Below, in pieces: positions 51,730 to 61,193 of a DNA stretch of 64,000 nt. The notes under the pieces are model-generated. The model was not told the origin of the DNA, did not search any database, and worked only from the letters and a program-made list of their open reading frames with translations. The translations under genes and the position numbers were made by a program. Every line of letters begins with the position of its first letter. Position 1 is the stretch's first letter. Source of the stretch: Flavobacterium fluvii (lineage in GTDB: Bacteria; Bacteroidota; Bacteroidia; Flavobacteriales; Flavobacteriaceae); contig NZ_FQWB01000001.1 of assembly GCF_900129545.1 (NCBI RefSeq), forward strand, positions 992,001-1,056,000, written 5' to 3'.

Positions 51730-54159
51730 ATGTACGTAGTAAAAAGAGACGGCCACAAAGAGCCAGTAATGTTCGACAAAATCACGGATAGGATTAAAAA
51801 ACTATGCTATGGTTTGAATGATTTAGTAGATGCCGTGAAAGTGGCAATGAGAGTAATTGAAGGACTTTACGATGGAGTTTCAACATCAGAATTAGATAAT
51901 CTTGCGGCAGAAACTGCAGCTTCAATGACAATTGCGCATCCAGATTATGCACAATTGGCTGCCAGAATTGCCATTTCGAATTTGCATTCGAATACCAAAA
52001 AATCATTCTCGGAAACAATGAACGAAATGTATCATTACGTGAATCCGAGAACCAATTTGGAAGCACCTTTGCTTTCGGAAGAAGTGCATAAAGTAATCAT
52101 GGAGAATTCCGAATTCCTGGATTCGCACATCATATACAATAGAGATTTCAACTACGATTATTTTGGTTTTAAAACCTTGGAACGTTCTTATTTGTTGAGA
52201 ATAAACGGAAAAATAGTAGAACGTCCGCAACATATGTTGATGCGTGTTTCTGTTGGAATTCACTTGGACGATTTGAAATCGGTTATAGAAACTTACGACT
52301 TGATGTCGAAAAAATTCTTTACACACGCCACGCCAACATTGTTCAACTCGGGAACTCCAAAACCTCAAATGTCTTCTTGTTTCCTTTTGGCAATGAAAGA
52401 TGACAGTATTGACGGAATTTACGATACATTGAAAAATACCGCTAAAATCTCGCAATCGGCGGGTGGAGTAGGACTTTCCATTCACAATGTTCGTGCAACG
52501 GGTTCTTACATTCGTGGCACCAACGGAACATCCAACGGAATTGTTCCAATGTTGAGAGTTTTCAACGATACGGCTCGTTACGTGGATCAAGGTGGTGGAA
52601 AACGTAAAGGAAGTTTTGCGATTTACATCGAAACTTGGCACGCCGATATTTTCGAATTTTTGGATTTGAAAAAGAACACGGGTAAAGAAGAAATGCGCGC
52701 CAGAGATTTGTTCTTTGCGATGTGGACTTCGGATTTGTTTATGAAACGTGTGCAGGAAGACGGCCCTTGGACATTGATGTGTCCAAATGAATGTCCAGGT
52801 TTGTATGACGTTCACGGTGAGGAATTCGAAAAATTGTACACCGATTACGAAAAAGCCGGGAAAGGTAGAAAAACCATCAAAGCGCACGAATTGTGGGAGA
52901 AAATTCTGGAATCGCAAATCGAAACCGGAACGCCATATATGTTGTACAAAGATGCAGCAAACCGTAAATCAAACCAGAAAAATCTTGGAACCATTCGTTC
53001 GTCGAATTTGTGTACCGAGATTATGGAATATACCTCAAGTGATGAAATTGCTGTTTGTAATTTGGCTTCACTTTCGTTGCCAATGTTTGTGGAAAACAAA
53101 AAATTCAATCACGAATTGTTGTTTACGGTTACCAAACGTGTAACCAGAAACCTGAATAAAGTTATCGACAGAAATTACTATCCTGTAATCGAGGCAGAAA
53201 ATTCCAATATGCGTCATCGTCCAATTGGTCTTGGAGTGCAAGGTCTTGCCGATGCTTTTATTATGTTGCGTTTGCCTTTTACGAGTGATGAAGCCAAGAA
53301 ATTAAACCAGGAAATTTTCGAAACCTTATACTTTGCAGCCGTAACCGCTTCGATGGAAATGGCAAAAGAAGAAGGACCTTATTCTACTTTTGAAGGGTCG
53401 CCAATTTCACAAGGAGAATTCCAGCACAACCTTTGGGGAATGAAAGACGAAGAACTTTCAGGACGTTGGGACTGGGCTTCTTTAAGAAAAGAAGTAATGG
53501 AACACGGGGTGAGAAACTCATTGTTGGTAGCGCCAATGCCAACGGCATCGACTTCACAAATTTTGGGCAACAACGAAGCATTCGAACCGTATACTTCCAA
53601 TATTTACACCAGACGTGTGCTTTCGGGAGAATTTATCGTGGTGAACAAGCATTTACTAAATGATTTAGTGGAACGCGGACTTTGGAACGAAACTTTGAAA
53701 CAAGAATTAATGCGTAACAATGGGTCTGTTCAGGACTTGGATATTCCGCAAGACTTGAAAGAATTGTACAAAACCGTTTGGGAAATGTCGATGAAAGATA
53801 TTATCGATATGTCTCGTCAACGTGGTTATTTTGTGGATCAATCACAATCGTTGAACTTGTTTATGCAAAATGCCAATTACTCTAAATTGACTTCGATGCA
53901 CTTCTACGCTTGGCAATCTGGATTGAAAACCGGAATGTATTATTTGAGAACAAAAGCAGCTGTAGACGCCATTAAATTTACTTTGAACAACGACAAAAAA
54001 TCGGAACCAATTGAAGTTGCGGAACAAGTTGTTGAACAAAAACTACAACCTATTGCGGTTTTAAATGAGTCTGTTGAAATGACTCCAGAAGAATACAGGG
54101 CAATGATCGAACTGGCCAAAAATGCAGGTCCGGAAGATTGCGAAATGTGTGGGTCGTAA
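51730..54159 (+). CDS. nrdA: Class Ia ribonucleotide reductase large subunit
   Basis: 809 residues. It reduces ribonucleotides to deoxyribonucleotides. An N-terminal ATP cone ([20 protein letters not shown]) gives dATP control. The catalytic loop Cys/Glu ([14 protein letters not shown]), the radical-chain Tyr near the end ([20 protein letters not shown]) and the C-terminal shuttle CEMC are present. It works with NrdB upstream and has a terminator at 54184. Confidence 0.97.
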   Translation: MYVVKRDGHKEPVMFDKITDRIKKLCYGLNDLVDAVKVAMRVIEGLYDGVSTSELDNLAAETAASMTIAHPDYAQLAARIAISNLHSNTKKSFSETMNEMYHYVNPRTNLEAPLLSEEVHKVIMENSEFLDSHIIYNRDFNYDYFGFKTLERSYLLRINGKIVERPQHMLMRVSVGIHLDDLKSVIETYDLMSKKFFTHATPTLFNSGTPKPQMSSCFLLAMKDDSIDGIYDTLKNTAKISQSAGGVGLSIHNVRATGSYIRGTNGTSNGIVPMLRVFNDTARYVDQGGGKRKGSFAIYIETWHADIFEFLDLKKNTGKEEMRARDLFFAMWTSDLFMKRVQEDGPWTLMCPNECPGLYDVHGEEFEKLYTDYEKAGKGRKTIKAHELWEKILESQIETGTPYMLYKDAANRKSNQKNLGTIRSSNLCTEIMEYTSSDEIAVCNLASLSLPMFVENKKFNHELLFTVTKRVTRNLNKVIDRNYYPVIEAENSNMRHRPIGLGVQGLADAFIMLRLPFTSDEAKKLNQEIFETLYFAAVTASMEMAKEEGPYSTFEGSPISQGEFQHNLWGMKDEELSGRWDWASLRKEVMEHGVRNSLLVAPMPTASTSQILGNNEAFEPYTSNIYTRRVLSGEFIVVNKHLLNDLVERGLWNETLKQELMRNNGSVQDLDIPQDLKELYKTVWEMSMKDIIDMSRQRGYFVDQSQSLNLFMQNANYSKLTSMHFYAWQSGLKTGMYYLRTKAAVDAIKFTLNNDKKSEPIEVAEQVVEQKLQPIAVLNESVEMTPEEYRAMIELAKNAGPEDCEMCGS

Positions 54160-54183
54160 TTTTTAGAAAATAGAATAAAGAGG

Positions 54184-54216
54184 AACAGCTATCGTAATGG
54201 TAGCTGTTTTTTTTTG
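54184..54216 (+). terminator. nrdA terminator
   Basis: AACAGCTA (54184-54191) and TAGCTGTT (54201-54208) with nine further Ts. Confidence 0.85.
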
Positions 54217-54342
54217 CGGCAATTTTTACTTTATTGGGGCTAGTTTTCTCAGTTCTAAAATCATTTTTTTTGAAAATAATTCACTATATTTGAGTGAGTT
54301 ATCTTTATAAAACGTTTTTCATGGGAATTAAAAATCTTCAAA

Positions 54343-54822
54343 ATGGAAAATATGAAATTTACGATTACAGATGATTTATTGGCAACGCGAGGACAACGTT
54401 TTTTCAATTGCATTCTCGATTTATTGATTGTTCATACTATTTTGGTCAGTATTGGAACAACCGTTGCTATCATTGGGGATGTTTCCAATAGTTATGATTT
54501 AACCAATTGGGCTGAATCGACAACAATTATGGAAAGATTGTTTTTTTGGGTCGTGATGCTGTTTTTATACTATTTTTTATCCGAAGCTTATTTTTCCAGA
54601 ACCTTTGCCAAGTATTTTACCAAAACAATTGTGGTAACAAAAGAAGGATTGAAGCCGGGTTATAAAGTTATTCTGCTGCGAACGCTGTGTCGTTTTATTC
54701 CGCTTGAAGCACTAACTTTTATGGGAAGTGACGTCAGGGGATTACATGACTTTTTTTCAGATACTTATGTGGTGCGAAAACACGAATTCAATCATAAAAA
54801 AGGAGTGGTCGCCTTTCCTTAG
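54343..54822 (+). CDS. RDD family membrane protein
   Basis: 159 residues. ATRGQRFFNCILDLLIVH carries the Arg/Asp pair in the first membrane segment, and YFSRTFAKYFTKTIVV is the conserved loop. There are three hydrophobic segments. Transport or stress roles are proposed for the family; none can be inferred here. It is single. Confidence 0.85.
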   Translation: MENMKFTITDDLLATRGQRFFNCILDLLIVHTILVSIGTTVAIIGDVSNSYDLTNWAESTTIMERLFFWVVMLFLYYFLSEAYFSRTFAKYFTKTIVVTKEGLKPGYKVILLRTLCRFIPLEALTFMGSDVRGLHDFFSDTYVVRKHEFNHKKGVVAFP

Positions 54823-54844
54823 AAAAACAAACAAACAAATATAG

Positions 54845-54880
54845 AACCCTGTTAAATTGAAAACCTATCAGGGTTTTATA
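54845..54880 (+). terminator. RDD gene terminator
   Basis: AACCCTG (54845-54851) and CAGGGTT (54869-54875) flank a 17-nt loop, followed by a short T run. Confidence 0.6.
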
Positions 54881-54890
54881 TGCAAATCAG

Positions 54891-56639
54891 TTACTTTCTC
54901 TCCCCAATTTGTTGCCTCCACATCGCATAATACAAGCCTTTTTCATCCAACAAATCTTGGTGTTTGCCTTGTTCGATGATTTGTCCTTGTTCCAAAACGA
55001 ATATCTTGTCAGCGTGCATAATTGTCGATAAACGGTGGGCAATCAATACCGTGATTTGATCTTGCTTGGAAGATATGCTGCGAATAGTTTTGGTGATTTC
55101 TTCTTCGGTAATCGAGTCCAATGCCGAGGTTGCTTCATCAAAAAGCAACAAGTGCGGATTTCTAAGCAAAGCTCTGGCAATGGACAAACGCTGTTTTTCG
55201 CCTCCTGATACTTTGATACCGCCTTCACCAATAGTGGTGTTTATTCCGTTTTCGGCACGCTTCAATAAATTTTGACAAGCCGATTTTCTCAAAACATCAT
55301 TGATTTCTTCGTCGGTGGCATTTGGTTTTACAAACAGTAAATTGTCTTTTATCGTTCCAGAAAACAATTGTGCATCCTGGGTTACAAAACCTAATTGTTG
55401 TCTTAATTCGGTTAGGTCAATGTCTTTTGCATTTTTTTCATTGTAAAAAATTGCTCCCTCTGCGGGATTGTACAAACCGACCAGCATTTTGACCAAAGTG
55501 GTTTTACCACTTCCAGATGGTCCAACAAAAGCGATAGTTTCGCCAGCTTTTGCATCAAAAGAAATATTTTTTACGGCGTAAGAATTTGCAGTTTGGTGTT
55601 TGAATGAAATATTTTCAAAACGCAAATGATTGATGGCTCCAATAGTTTTAGGATTTACAGGCGTTTCTTCGCTTTTGGAATTCATTAAATCGGCAAAATT
55701 ATCCATTGAAGCTTTCGTCTCGTTATAAGTTGCAATCACATTCCCCAATTCCTGTAGCGGATTGAACAAAAAGAAAGAAAAGAACAATAAGGTAATCAAA
55801 TCTCCCGGTTTGATGATGTCATTAAAAATGAACATATAAAGTGCAAAAACCAAAGTAGTTCGCATAAAGTGGACAGTTGTGCCTTGTATGAAACTCAACG
55901 AACGAATGAACCGCACTTTTTTGAGTTCCAAGCCAAGTATTCTAATGGTTGTGGCGTTCAATCGATTGACTTCTTGTTCGGTTAATCCCAAGCTTTTTAC
56001 GAGTTCAATATTTCGTAGGGATTCGGTCGTGGCTCCAGCCAAAGCGGTAGTCTCTCCTAAAATTTCTCTGGAAACTTTCTTGATTCTTTTGCCTAAAAAC
56101 GAACTGATGAAAGCGATTACCGGAACGGTTGCCAGAAATATGGGTCCCAATAACCAATGAATGCTTATGGCATAAACCACGACAAATACGATACCGACTA
56201 TTGATTGAAAAATTAATGAAATAGACAAGGTAATAAATCTTTCACAGTCGATTTTTACTTTTTGGAGCTTTCCCAGGGTTTCGCCACTTCGTTGGTCTTC
56301 AAAATCCTGAAAAGGCAGTTGTAATGCTTTTTGAATCCCGTCCGTGTACATATGCGCACCTGTTCGCTGAATGATGATGTTGGTAAAATAATCCTGGAAG
56401 TTTTTGGCGATCCTGGAAACCATTGCAGCACCCAACGATAAAGCAAGCCAGCCCAAAACAGCTTTGGTAAAGTTGAGTTGATTGTGATTGAAGTTGGCTA
56501 CGCCAACACCGCATTCGTTAAGGAGTTTACCAATAATTATGGAATCAAACAAGGAAAAGCATTGATTTATTGTGGCCAAAAACAGCGCAATGTATAAAAG
56601 CGTTTTATGGTTTTTGATGTAGGTATATAAAATTTTCAT
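54891..56639 (-). CDS. ABC transporter, fused membrane and ATPase domains
   Basis: 582 residues of the exporter type: six TM helices (to about 310) and an ATPase domain with Walker A (GPSGSGKTTLV), Q-loop (FVTQDAQLFSG), signature (VSGGEKQRLS), Walker B (LLLFDEATSALD) and H-loop (IAHRLS). It would work as a homodimer. The substrate is unknown; lipid or drug export is possible. It diverges from the ArsR gene, with the operator at 56710-56735 between them. Confidence 0.92.
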   Translation of the reverse strand: MKILYTYIKNHKTLLYIALFLATINQCFSLFDSIIIGKLLNECGVGVANFNHNQLNFTKAVLGWLALSLGAAMVSRIAKNFQDYFTNIIIQRTGAHMYTDGIQKALQLPFQDFEDQRSGETLGKLQKVKIDCERFITLSISLIFQSIVGIVFVVVYAISIHWLLGPIFLATVPVIAFISSFLGKRIKKVSREILGETTALAGATTESLRNIELVKSLGLTEQEVNRLNATTIRILGLELKKVRFIRSLSFIQGTTVHFMRTTLVFALYMFIFNDIIKPGDLITLLFFSFFLFNPLQELGNVIATYNETKASMDNFADLMNSKSEETPVNPKTIGAINHLRFENISFKHQTANSYAVKNISFDAKAGETIAFVGPSGSGKTTLVKMLVGLYNPAEGAIFYNEKNAKDIDLTELRQQLGFVTQDAQLFSGTIKDNLLFVKPNATDEEINDVLRKSACQNLLKRAENGINTTIGEGGIKVSGGEKQRLSIARALLRNPHLLLFDEATSALDSITEEEITKTIRSISSKQDQITVLIAHRLSTIMHADKIFVLEQGQIIEQGKHQDLLDEKGLYYAMWRQQIGERK

Positions 56640-56709
56640 GGAGAATGTTTTAAAGGGAATAATTCAAACTCAGTTTAGTAACTGAAGTCGAATTGGTGCA
56701 AATTTAGAA

Positions 56710-56735
56710 AATATATCGAAATATTTCGATATATT
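56710..56735. promoter_or_regulatory. Perfect 26-bp palindrome, candidate ArsR operator
   Basis: AATATATCGAAAT (56710-56722) is followed by its exact complement ATTTCGATATATT (56723-56735). It sits at the -33 position of the arsR promoter and upstream of the divergent ABC gene. Confidence 0.7.
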
Positions 56736-56748
56736 AAAAATATATTTT

Positions 56749-56756
56749 TATCTTTG
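56749..56756 (+). promoter_or_regulatory. -7 box of the ArsR gene, leaderless
   Basis: TATCTTTG is a TAnnTTTG match ending 4 bp before the ATG at 56761, so transcription would begin at or next to the start codon. Confidence 0.6.
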
Positions 56757-56760
56757 CCCT

Positions 56761-57048
56761 ATGAATACGAGTTTAAGCATAAAACAAGTCGAAAAAATCT
56801 CAAAAGCTTTGGGAGATCCTTATCGTTTGAAGATTATGAAAATTGTCAGCAATAGCGAAAGCTGTGTGCAATGCTGCGATGTTTCGGCGGAGTTTAATCT
56901 GGCGCAATCTACTATGTCGCATCATATAAAACAACTGATAGATGCCGATTTATTGATAGCGGATAAAGAGGGGCGTAACCTGAAATTTGTTGTCAACAAA
57001 GAAGTTTGTACTGCTTATGCCGACTATATCAACAGTTTAGTGCTTTAG
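56761..57048 (+). CDS. ArsR family transcriptional regulator
   Basis: 95 residues, winged helix (KISKALGDPYRLKIMKIV, FNLAQSTMSHHIKQLIDADLL, LKFVVNKE). The cysteines SCVQCCDVS lie where ArsR proteins have metal- or redox-sensing thiols. It probably represses itself and the SDR gene through the dyads on either side. The inducer cannot be inferred. The divergent ABC exporter may be a further target. Confidence 0.9.
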   Translation: MNTSLSIKQVEKISKALGDPYRLKIMKIVSNSESCVQCCDVSAEFNLAQSTMSHHIKQLIDADLLIADKEGRNLKFVVNKEVCTAYADYINSLVL

Positions 57049-57063
57049 CTTTTTTTTAATTAA

Positions 57064-57087
57064 AAATATCGAAATATTTAGATATTT
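57064..57087. promoter_or_regulatory. Second dyad of the ArsR operator type
   Basis: AAATATCGAAAT and ATTTAGATATTT (one mismatch) share the ATATCGAAATATTT core of 56710-56735. It lies between arsR and the SDR gene. Confidence 0.55.
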
Positions 57088-57122
57088 AAATACTTAAAAC
57101 AATCAAATTATAAATAAAAAAC

Positions 57123-57196
57123 ATGAAATGAGCATAACCAAAATTGGTCGCAAATGCCAATAATCATATGCGAATTACATATGACTGATAAAAAAA
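57123..57196. repeat. Leader element shared with ctpA, copy 2
   Basis: It begins ATGAAATGAGCATAACC and contains GAATTACATATGACTGATAA, aligned with 46148-46220. Inside is an inverted repeat, TCATATG (57164-57170) with CATATGA (57178-57184). Confidence 0.55.
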
Positions 57197-57212
57197 CAAT
57201 AAATATAAACAT

Positions 57213-57962
57213 ATGAAAAAATTACACAACAAAGTAGCCGTAATTACAGGAGGTAACAGCGGAATAGGATTGGCAACGGCAAAATTATTTGCAGAACAAG
57301 GCGCAAAAGTGGCAATAACGGGTCGTAACAAAAAGACCATTGACGAAGCGGTTTTCGAAATTGGGAATGCTTCGATTGGTTTGGTAAGCGATGTTTCGGA
57401 TATTAATAATATTGACACCACCTACGGAACTATAAAAGATACTTTCGGGAAAATAGACGTATTGGTAGTGAATGCCGGTGTATTTATTGCCGCACCTTTA
57501 GCTGATTATACCGAAGAAATGTTCGACCAAACCAGTGATATCAACTTCAAAGGCGTTTTCTTCACGATTCAAAAATCTATACCACATCTAAATGACGGTG
57601 CTTCAATCATCATTACGGCATCTACGGTAGCCCACAAAGGGTTTGCAACCACGGCGGCTTATTCTGCATCCAAAGCGGCGGTTCGTTCGTTGGCAAGAAC
57701 GTTGTCTGCGGAATTATTGGATAGAAATATTCGTGTGAATGTACTTTCTCCCGGTCCTATCGATACGCCAATATTTGAAAGAGGCGGTGCTTCCGAAGAA
57801 GAGGCCAACCAAACCAAAGCTTATTTTGCTTCTACGATACCCGCCAAACGTGTAGGAACTTCTGAAGAAATGGCTGCAGGATTCCTTTACCTGGCCTCAG
57901 ATGATTCCAAGTTTATGATAGGTGGCGAGTTGTTGCTTGATGGTGGAGCAGCGACGCTATAA
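57213..57962 (+). CDS. SDR family oxidoreductase
   Basis: 249 residues, classical SDR. TGGNSGIGLATAKLF cofactor motif, NAG, and the Ser-Tyr-Lys triad (TASTVAHKG, AAYSASKAAVR) are intact. The substrate is unknown. The arsR gene is 164 bp upstream with an operator-like dyad between, so it is probably controlled by ArsR. The leader element is shared with ctpA. Confidence 0.92.
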   Translation: MKKLHNKVAVITGGNSGIGLATAKLFAEQGAKVAITGRNKKTIDEAVFEIGNASIGLVSDVSDINNIDTTYGTIKDTFGKIDVLVVNAGVFIAAPLADYTEEMFDQTSDINFKGVFFTIQKSIPHLNDGASIIITASTVAHKGFATTAAYSASKAAVRSLARTLSAELLDRNIRVNVLSPGPIDTPIFERGGASEEEANQTKAYFASTIPAKRVGTSEEMAAGFLYLASDDSKFMIGGELLLDGGAATL

Positions 57963-57994
57963 ATTTGTTAGTTATTATTTAATTTTAAAAGGAG

Positions 57995-58028
57995 AAAACC
58001 CTAGTTGAATCAATCGACTAGGGTTTTT
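57995..58028. terminator. Bidirectional terminator of the SDR and metE genes
   Basis: AAAACCCTAGT (57995-58005) and ACTAGGGTTTT (58017-58027) flank an 11-nt loop, with T run on the plus strand. Confidence 0.85.
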
Positions 58029-58047
58029 TAGTTATAAATTGTTGTCG

Positions 58048-60372
58048 TTAAACAGTTGCAATATTCTCAACGCTAACTCGCATTTGTTGTGCTGCAGCGA
58101 CCATTTCGATTAAAGCTTTTTTGGTTTCGTCCCAATGTCTGGTTTTTAAACCGCAATCTGGATTAACCCATAATTGATTGACTGGAATCACAGACGCTGC
58201 TTTTTCAAGTAAGTGAACCATTTCTTCATTGGATGGAACACGTGGCGAATGAATGTCATAAACGCCGGGGCCTATTTCATTCGGGTATTTAAAATCGGCA
58301 AAAACATCCAATAATTCCATTTGTGAACGCGAACATTCAATCGTGATTACATCGGCGTCCATATCGGCAATATTTTGAATAATGTCGTTGAATTCGCTGT
58401 AACACATGTGTGTGTGGATTTGGGTATCGTCTTTTACCCCAGAAGCGGAAATTCTGAACGCTTTTATCGCCCAATCCAAATAGTTTGCCCATTCTTCTTT
58501 ACGTAAAGGCAATCCTTCACGAATGGCAGGCTCATCAATTTGAATGATTTTGATTCCGGCTTTTTCTAAATCCACCACTTCATCACGAATCGCCAAAGCA
58601 ATTTGAGTACAGGTTTCAGAACGGGGCTGATCGTTACGAACAAACGACCATTGCAGGATGGTTACAGGTCCGGTAAGCATTCCTTTTACCCATTTTGGTG
58701 TAAGCGATTGTGCAAATTCAGCCCATCTTACAGTCATTGGATTTGGACGGGAAACATCACCATAAATAACTGGAGGTTTCACGCAACGGCTGCCATAACT
58801 TTGAACCCAGCCATTTTTGGTGAAGGTAAATCCGTCTAATTGTTCGCCAAAATATTCCACCATATCATTACGTTCAAATTCTCCGTGAACCAAAACATCG
58901 ATTCCGGTTTCTTCCTGAAAACGGATGGTTTCTTCGGTTTCTTTTTGAAGCAAATCATCATATTGTTTTTGACTCAATTCTCCTTTTTTGAATTTTGCTC
59001 TCCAGCTACGAACTTCTGTCGTTTGTGGAAAAGAACCAATTGTTGTCGTTGGAAACAAAGGCAACTTTAAAGCTTCAATTTGTTTGAATCTTCGAATTGC
59101 AAATAAATTTCGTCTTTTGTCATCACCATTTGTAATGCTGGCTACACGATTTTTAACTCCTTCATTATGAATTAATTTTGAAGTTTTACGGTTTTCATTT
59201 GCAATAGTGTTTTGTTCAAATGAAACAGAATCAACCAGGCTTACTTCGTCTAAAGCAAAATTTTGAAGCAATACGATTTCTTCTATTTTTTGTTTGGCAA
59301 AAGCCAACCATTGCTTGATTTCAGGAGTCAATGTGGCATCATTGGTTTCCAAATCTAAATCGCACGGACTGTGAATAAGGGAACAAGACGGAGCAATCAA
59401 GATTCGGTCTTTACCTAAAGCATCAGTCGCTTTTTTGATAGTTGCCAATGATTTTTTGAAATCATTTTTCCAGATGTTTCTACCGTCAACAACGCCAAGA
59501 GAAAGATTTACATTGTTAGCCAGTTTTCCTGAATCTAAAATATCGTCCAATTGAGAAGAACAACGTACTAAATCCAAGTGCAAAGTATGAACCGGTAAAG
59601 CCAAAACAGTTTCCAAATTCTCTCCAAAACAGTCAAAATAATTGGCTAAAATTATTTTTAATGAAGGGAAATTTTTGCTGATTTCATTGTAAACGTAAGT
59701 AATGGCATCGCGTTCTTTGTCGGTTAAATTCAATGCTAAAAACGGTTCGTCCAGTTGAATGTGTTCTGCTCCTTCGTTTTGTAATGCGTTAAGAATTTCA
59801 AAATATACAGGCAATAATTTTTCGATCAGATCAATTCTGTGGAAGCCTTCTTCTTTTTCTTTTCCAAGTAACAAATAAGTTACAGGTCCTATAAGAACTG
59901 GTTTTGTAGTGATTCCTAATTTTTTGGATTCCACAAATTCGTTGATTATTTTGGTCGAAAACAATTCGAATTTTTGGTTTTTTGTAAACTCGGGAACGAT
60001 GTAATGGTAATTGGTATCGAACCATTTGGTCATTTCCATTGCCACTACATCTTGTCCTTCTTTTTGCGAACCTCTCGCCATGGCAAAATACAAATCCAAA
60101 GCGGAGTTGGTTTTGGCAATTTCGCTGTAACGATTCGGAATTGCTCCCAAAGTAAGCGTTAAATCCAACACCTGATCGTAGAAAGAAAAATCGTTGGACG
60201 GGATTAAATCGATTCCTGATTTTGCTTGTAATTGCCAGTTTTCCTTACGGATGTTTTTTCCAACTTCCAGCAATTCATCGGCAGAAATTTTTCCGGCCCA
60301 GTATAATTCGCTGGCTTTTTTAAGTTCTCTATTGCTGCCAATTCTTGGGTAACCCAAATTATTTGTTTTCAT
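58048..60372 (-). CDS. metE: Cobalamin-independent methionine synthase
   Basis: 774 residues, two-domain barrel enzyme that methylates homocysteine from methyltetrahydrofolate polyglutamate. N-terminal NLGYPRIGSNRELKKA; C-terminal zinc site with HMCYSEFNDI (His, Cys), ECSRSQMELL and NPDCGLKTRHWDE. It has no B12 riboswitch upstream. It is divergent from an Lrp-type gene with a -7 box TACCTTTG (60405-60398, minus strand) and a dyad in the gap. Confidence 0.97.
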   Translation of the reverse strand: MKTNNLGYPRIGSNRELKKASELYWAGKISADELLEVGKNIRKENWQLQAKSGIDLIPSNDFSFYDQVLDLTLTLGAIPNRYSEIAKTNSALDLYFAMARGSQKEGQDVVAMEMTKWFDTNYHYIVPEFTKNQKFELFSTKIINEFVESKKLGITTKPVLIGPVTYLLLGKEKEEGFHRIDLIEKLLPVYFEILNALQNEGAEHIQLDEPFLALNLTDKERDAITYVYNEISKNFPSLKIILANYFDCFGENLETVLALPVHTLHLDLVRCSSQLDDILDSGKLANNVNLSLGVVDGRNIWKNDFKKSLATIKKATDALGKDRILIAPSCSLIHSPCDLDLETNDATLTPEIKQWLAFAKQKIEEIVLLQNFALDEVSLVDSVSFEQNTIANENRKTSKLIHNEGVKNRVASITNGDDKRRNLFAIRRFKQIEALKLPLFPTTTIGSFPQTTEVRSWRAKFKKGELSQKQYDDLLQKETEETIRFQEETGIDVLVHGEFERNDMVEYFGEQLDGFTFTKNGWVQSYGSRCVKPPVIYGDVSRPNPMTVRWAEFAQSLTPKWVKGMLTGPVTILQWSFVRNDQPRSETCTQIALAIRDEVVDLEKAGIKIIQIDEPAIREGLPLRKEEWANYLDWAIKAFRISASGVKDDTQIHTHMCYSEFNDIIQNIADMDADVITIECSRSQMELLDVFADFKYPNEIGPGVYDIHSPRVPSNEEMVHLLEKAASVIPVNQLWVNPDCGLKTRHWDETKKALIEMVAAAQQMRVSVENIATV

Positions 60373-60397
60373 ATATTTTTTGGTATTTATTACTGTA

Positions 60398-60405
60398 CAA
60401 AGGTA
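60398..60405 (-). promoter_or_regulatory. -7 box of metE promoter
   Basis: TACCTTTG on the minus strand matches TAnnTTTG. No TTG was found at the -33 position, so activation by a regulator is possible. Confidence 0.45.
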
Positions 60406-60463
60406 TTGTAATGGTTTTTTAAACTTTAATTTATCTTATAACTAAGTAAAATGATGTATATTT

Positions 60464-60476
60464 TGTAAATTTTACA
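60464..60476. promoter_or_regulatory. 13-bp dyad in the metE-Lrp gap
   Basis: TGTAAATTTTACA is symmetrical about the central T. It lies 92 bp before metE and 54 bp before the regulator gene, so it may be bound by the Lrp-type protein. Confidence 0.4.
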
Positions 60477-60529
60477 GTAATTTGTATGGAATAAAGATTC
60501 TCAATTGAATTCAAACAGTAAAAAAAACT

Positions 60530-60991
60530 ATGGAAAACTTGGACAACATCGATTTACAGATATTAAAACAACTGCAGGAGAACTCGAATATCAACACAAA
60601 AGAGCTGGCGAGCAAATTATTCCTGACGGTTACACCAGTTTATGAACGCATCAAAAGACTGGAACGGGACGGTTATATTATGAAATATGTGGCCTTATTG
60701 GACAAGAAAAAATTGAATTTGGGAATGACAGTCTTTTGTAACGTCAGACTCAAAGAACACGCCAAAAATGTGGGAAGTAATTTTGTAAAAGATATCGTGG
60801 CGCTGCCGGAAATCATCGAATGCTACAACATTGCCGGCGATTATGATTTTATGCTGAAAATTTTGGTCGAAGATATGTCGAGTTACCAGGATTTTGTAAT
60901 GAATAAATTATCCACCATCGAGAATATCGGAAATACCCAAAGTATTTTTGTGATGGGTGAAATTAAGCATAGTACAGCATTGGCGATTTGA
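60530..60991 (+). CDS. Lrp/AsnC family transcriptional regulator
   Basis: 153 residues. The helix-turn-helix (about 8-55: LKQLQENSNINTKELASKLF, TPVYERIKRLERDGYI) is followed by the ligand-binding Lrp domain (about 65-150, GDYDFMLKILVEDM). It is divergent from metE, so control of methionine synthesis is the natural guess. The effector amino acid is unproven. Confidence 0.9.
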   Translation: MENLDNIDLQILKQLQENSNINTKELASKLFLTVTPVYERIKRLERDGYIMKYVALLDKKKLNLGMTVFCNVRLKEHAKNVGSNFVKDIVALPEIIECYNIAGDYDFMLKILVEDMSSYQDFVMNKLSTIENIGNTQSIFVMGEIKHSTALAI

Positions 60992-61193
60992 TAAGTTTTA
61001 ATGTGTTGATTTTCATCCAACTACTTTTTTGCCTAAAAATATTTGGGTTTGTGATTTTTTTCTAGCTTTCTATTTCATATTTTTGAGAATATATTTTGCT
61101 GATTTACTGTGATTTACATAACAGAATACATAACAGAACAGAATATAATTAAAGCCATAAAGCTTAAAAACTAACTACCAAAATTAATAAAAA

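Noticed and set aside
52003..52917. Minus-strand 304-codon open frame opposite nrdA
   Set aside because: It is fully antisense to the conserved nrdA gene and its product is His/Phe/Arg-rich, as expected from reverse-reading this gene.
60373..60529. SAM or cobalamin riboswitch before metE
   Set aside because: The gap is too short and AT-rich, and no conserved riboswitch core was seen on either strand.
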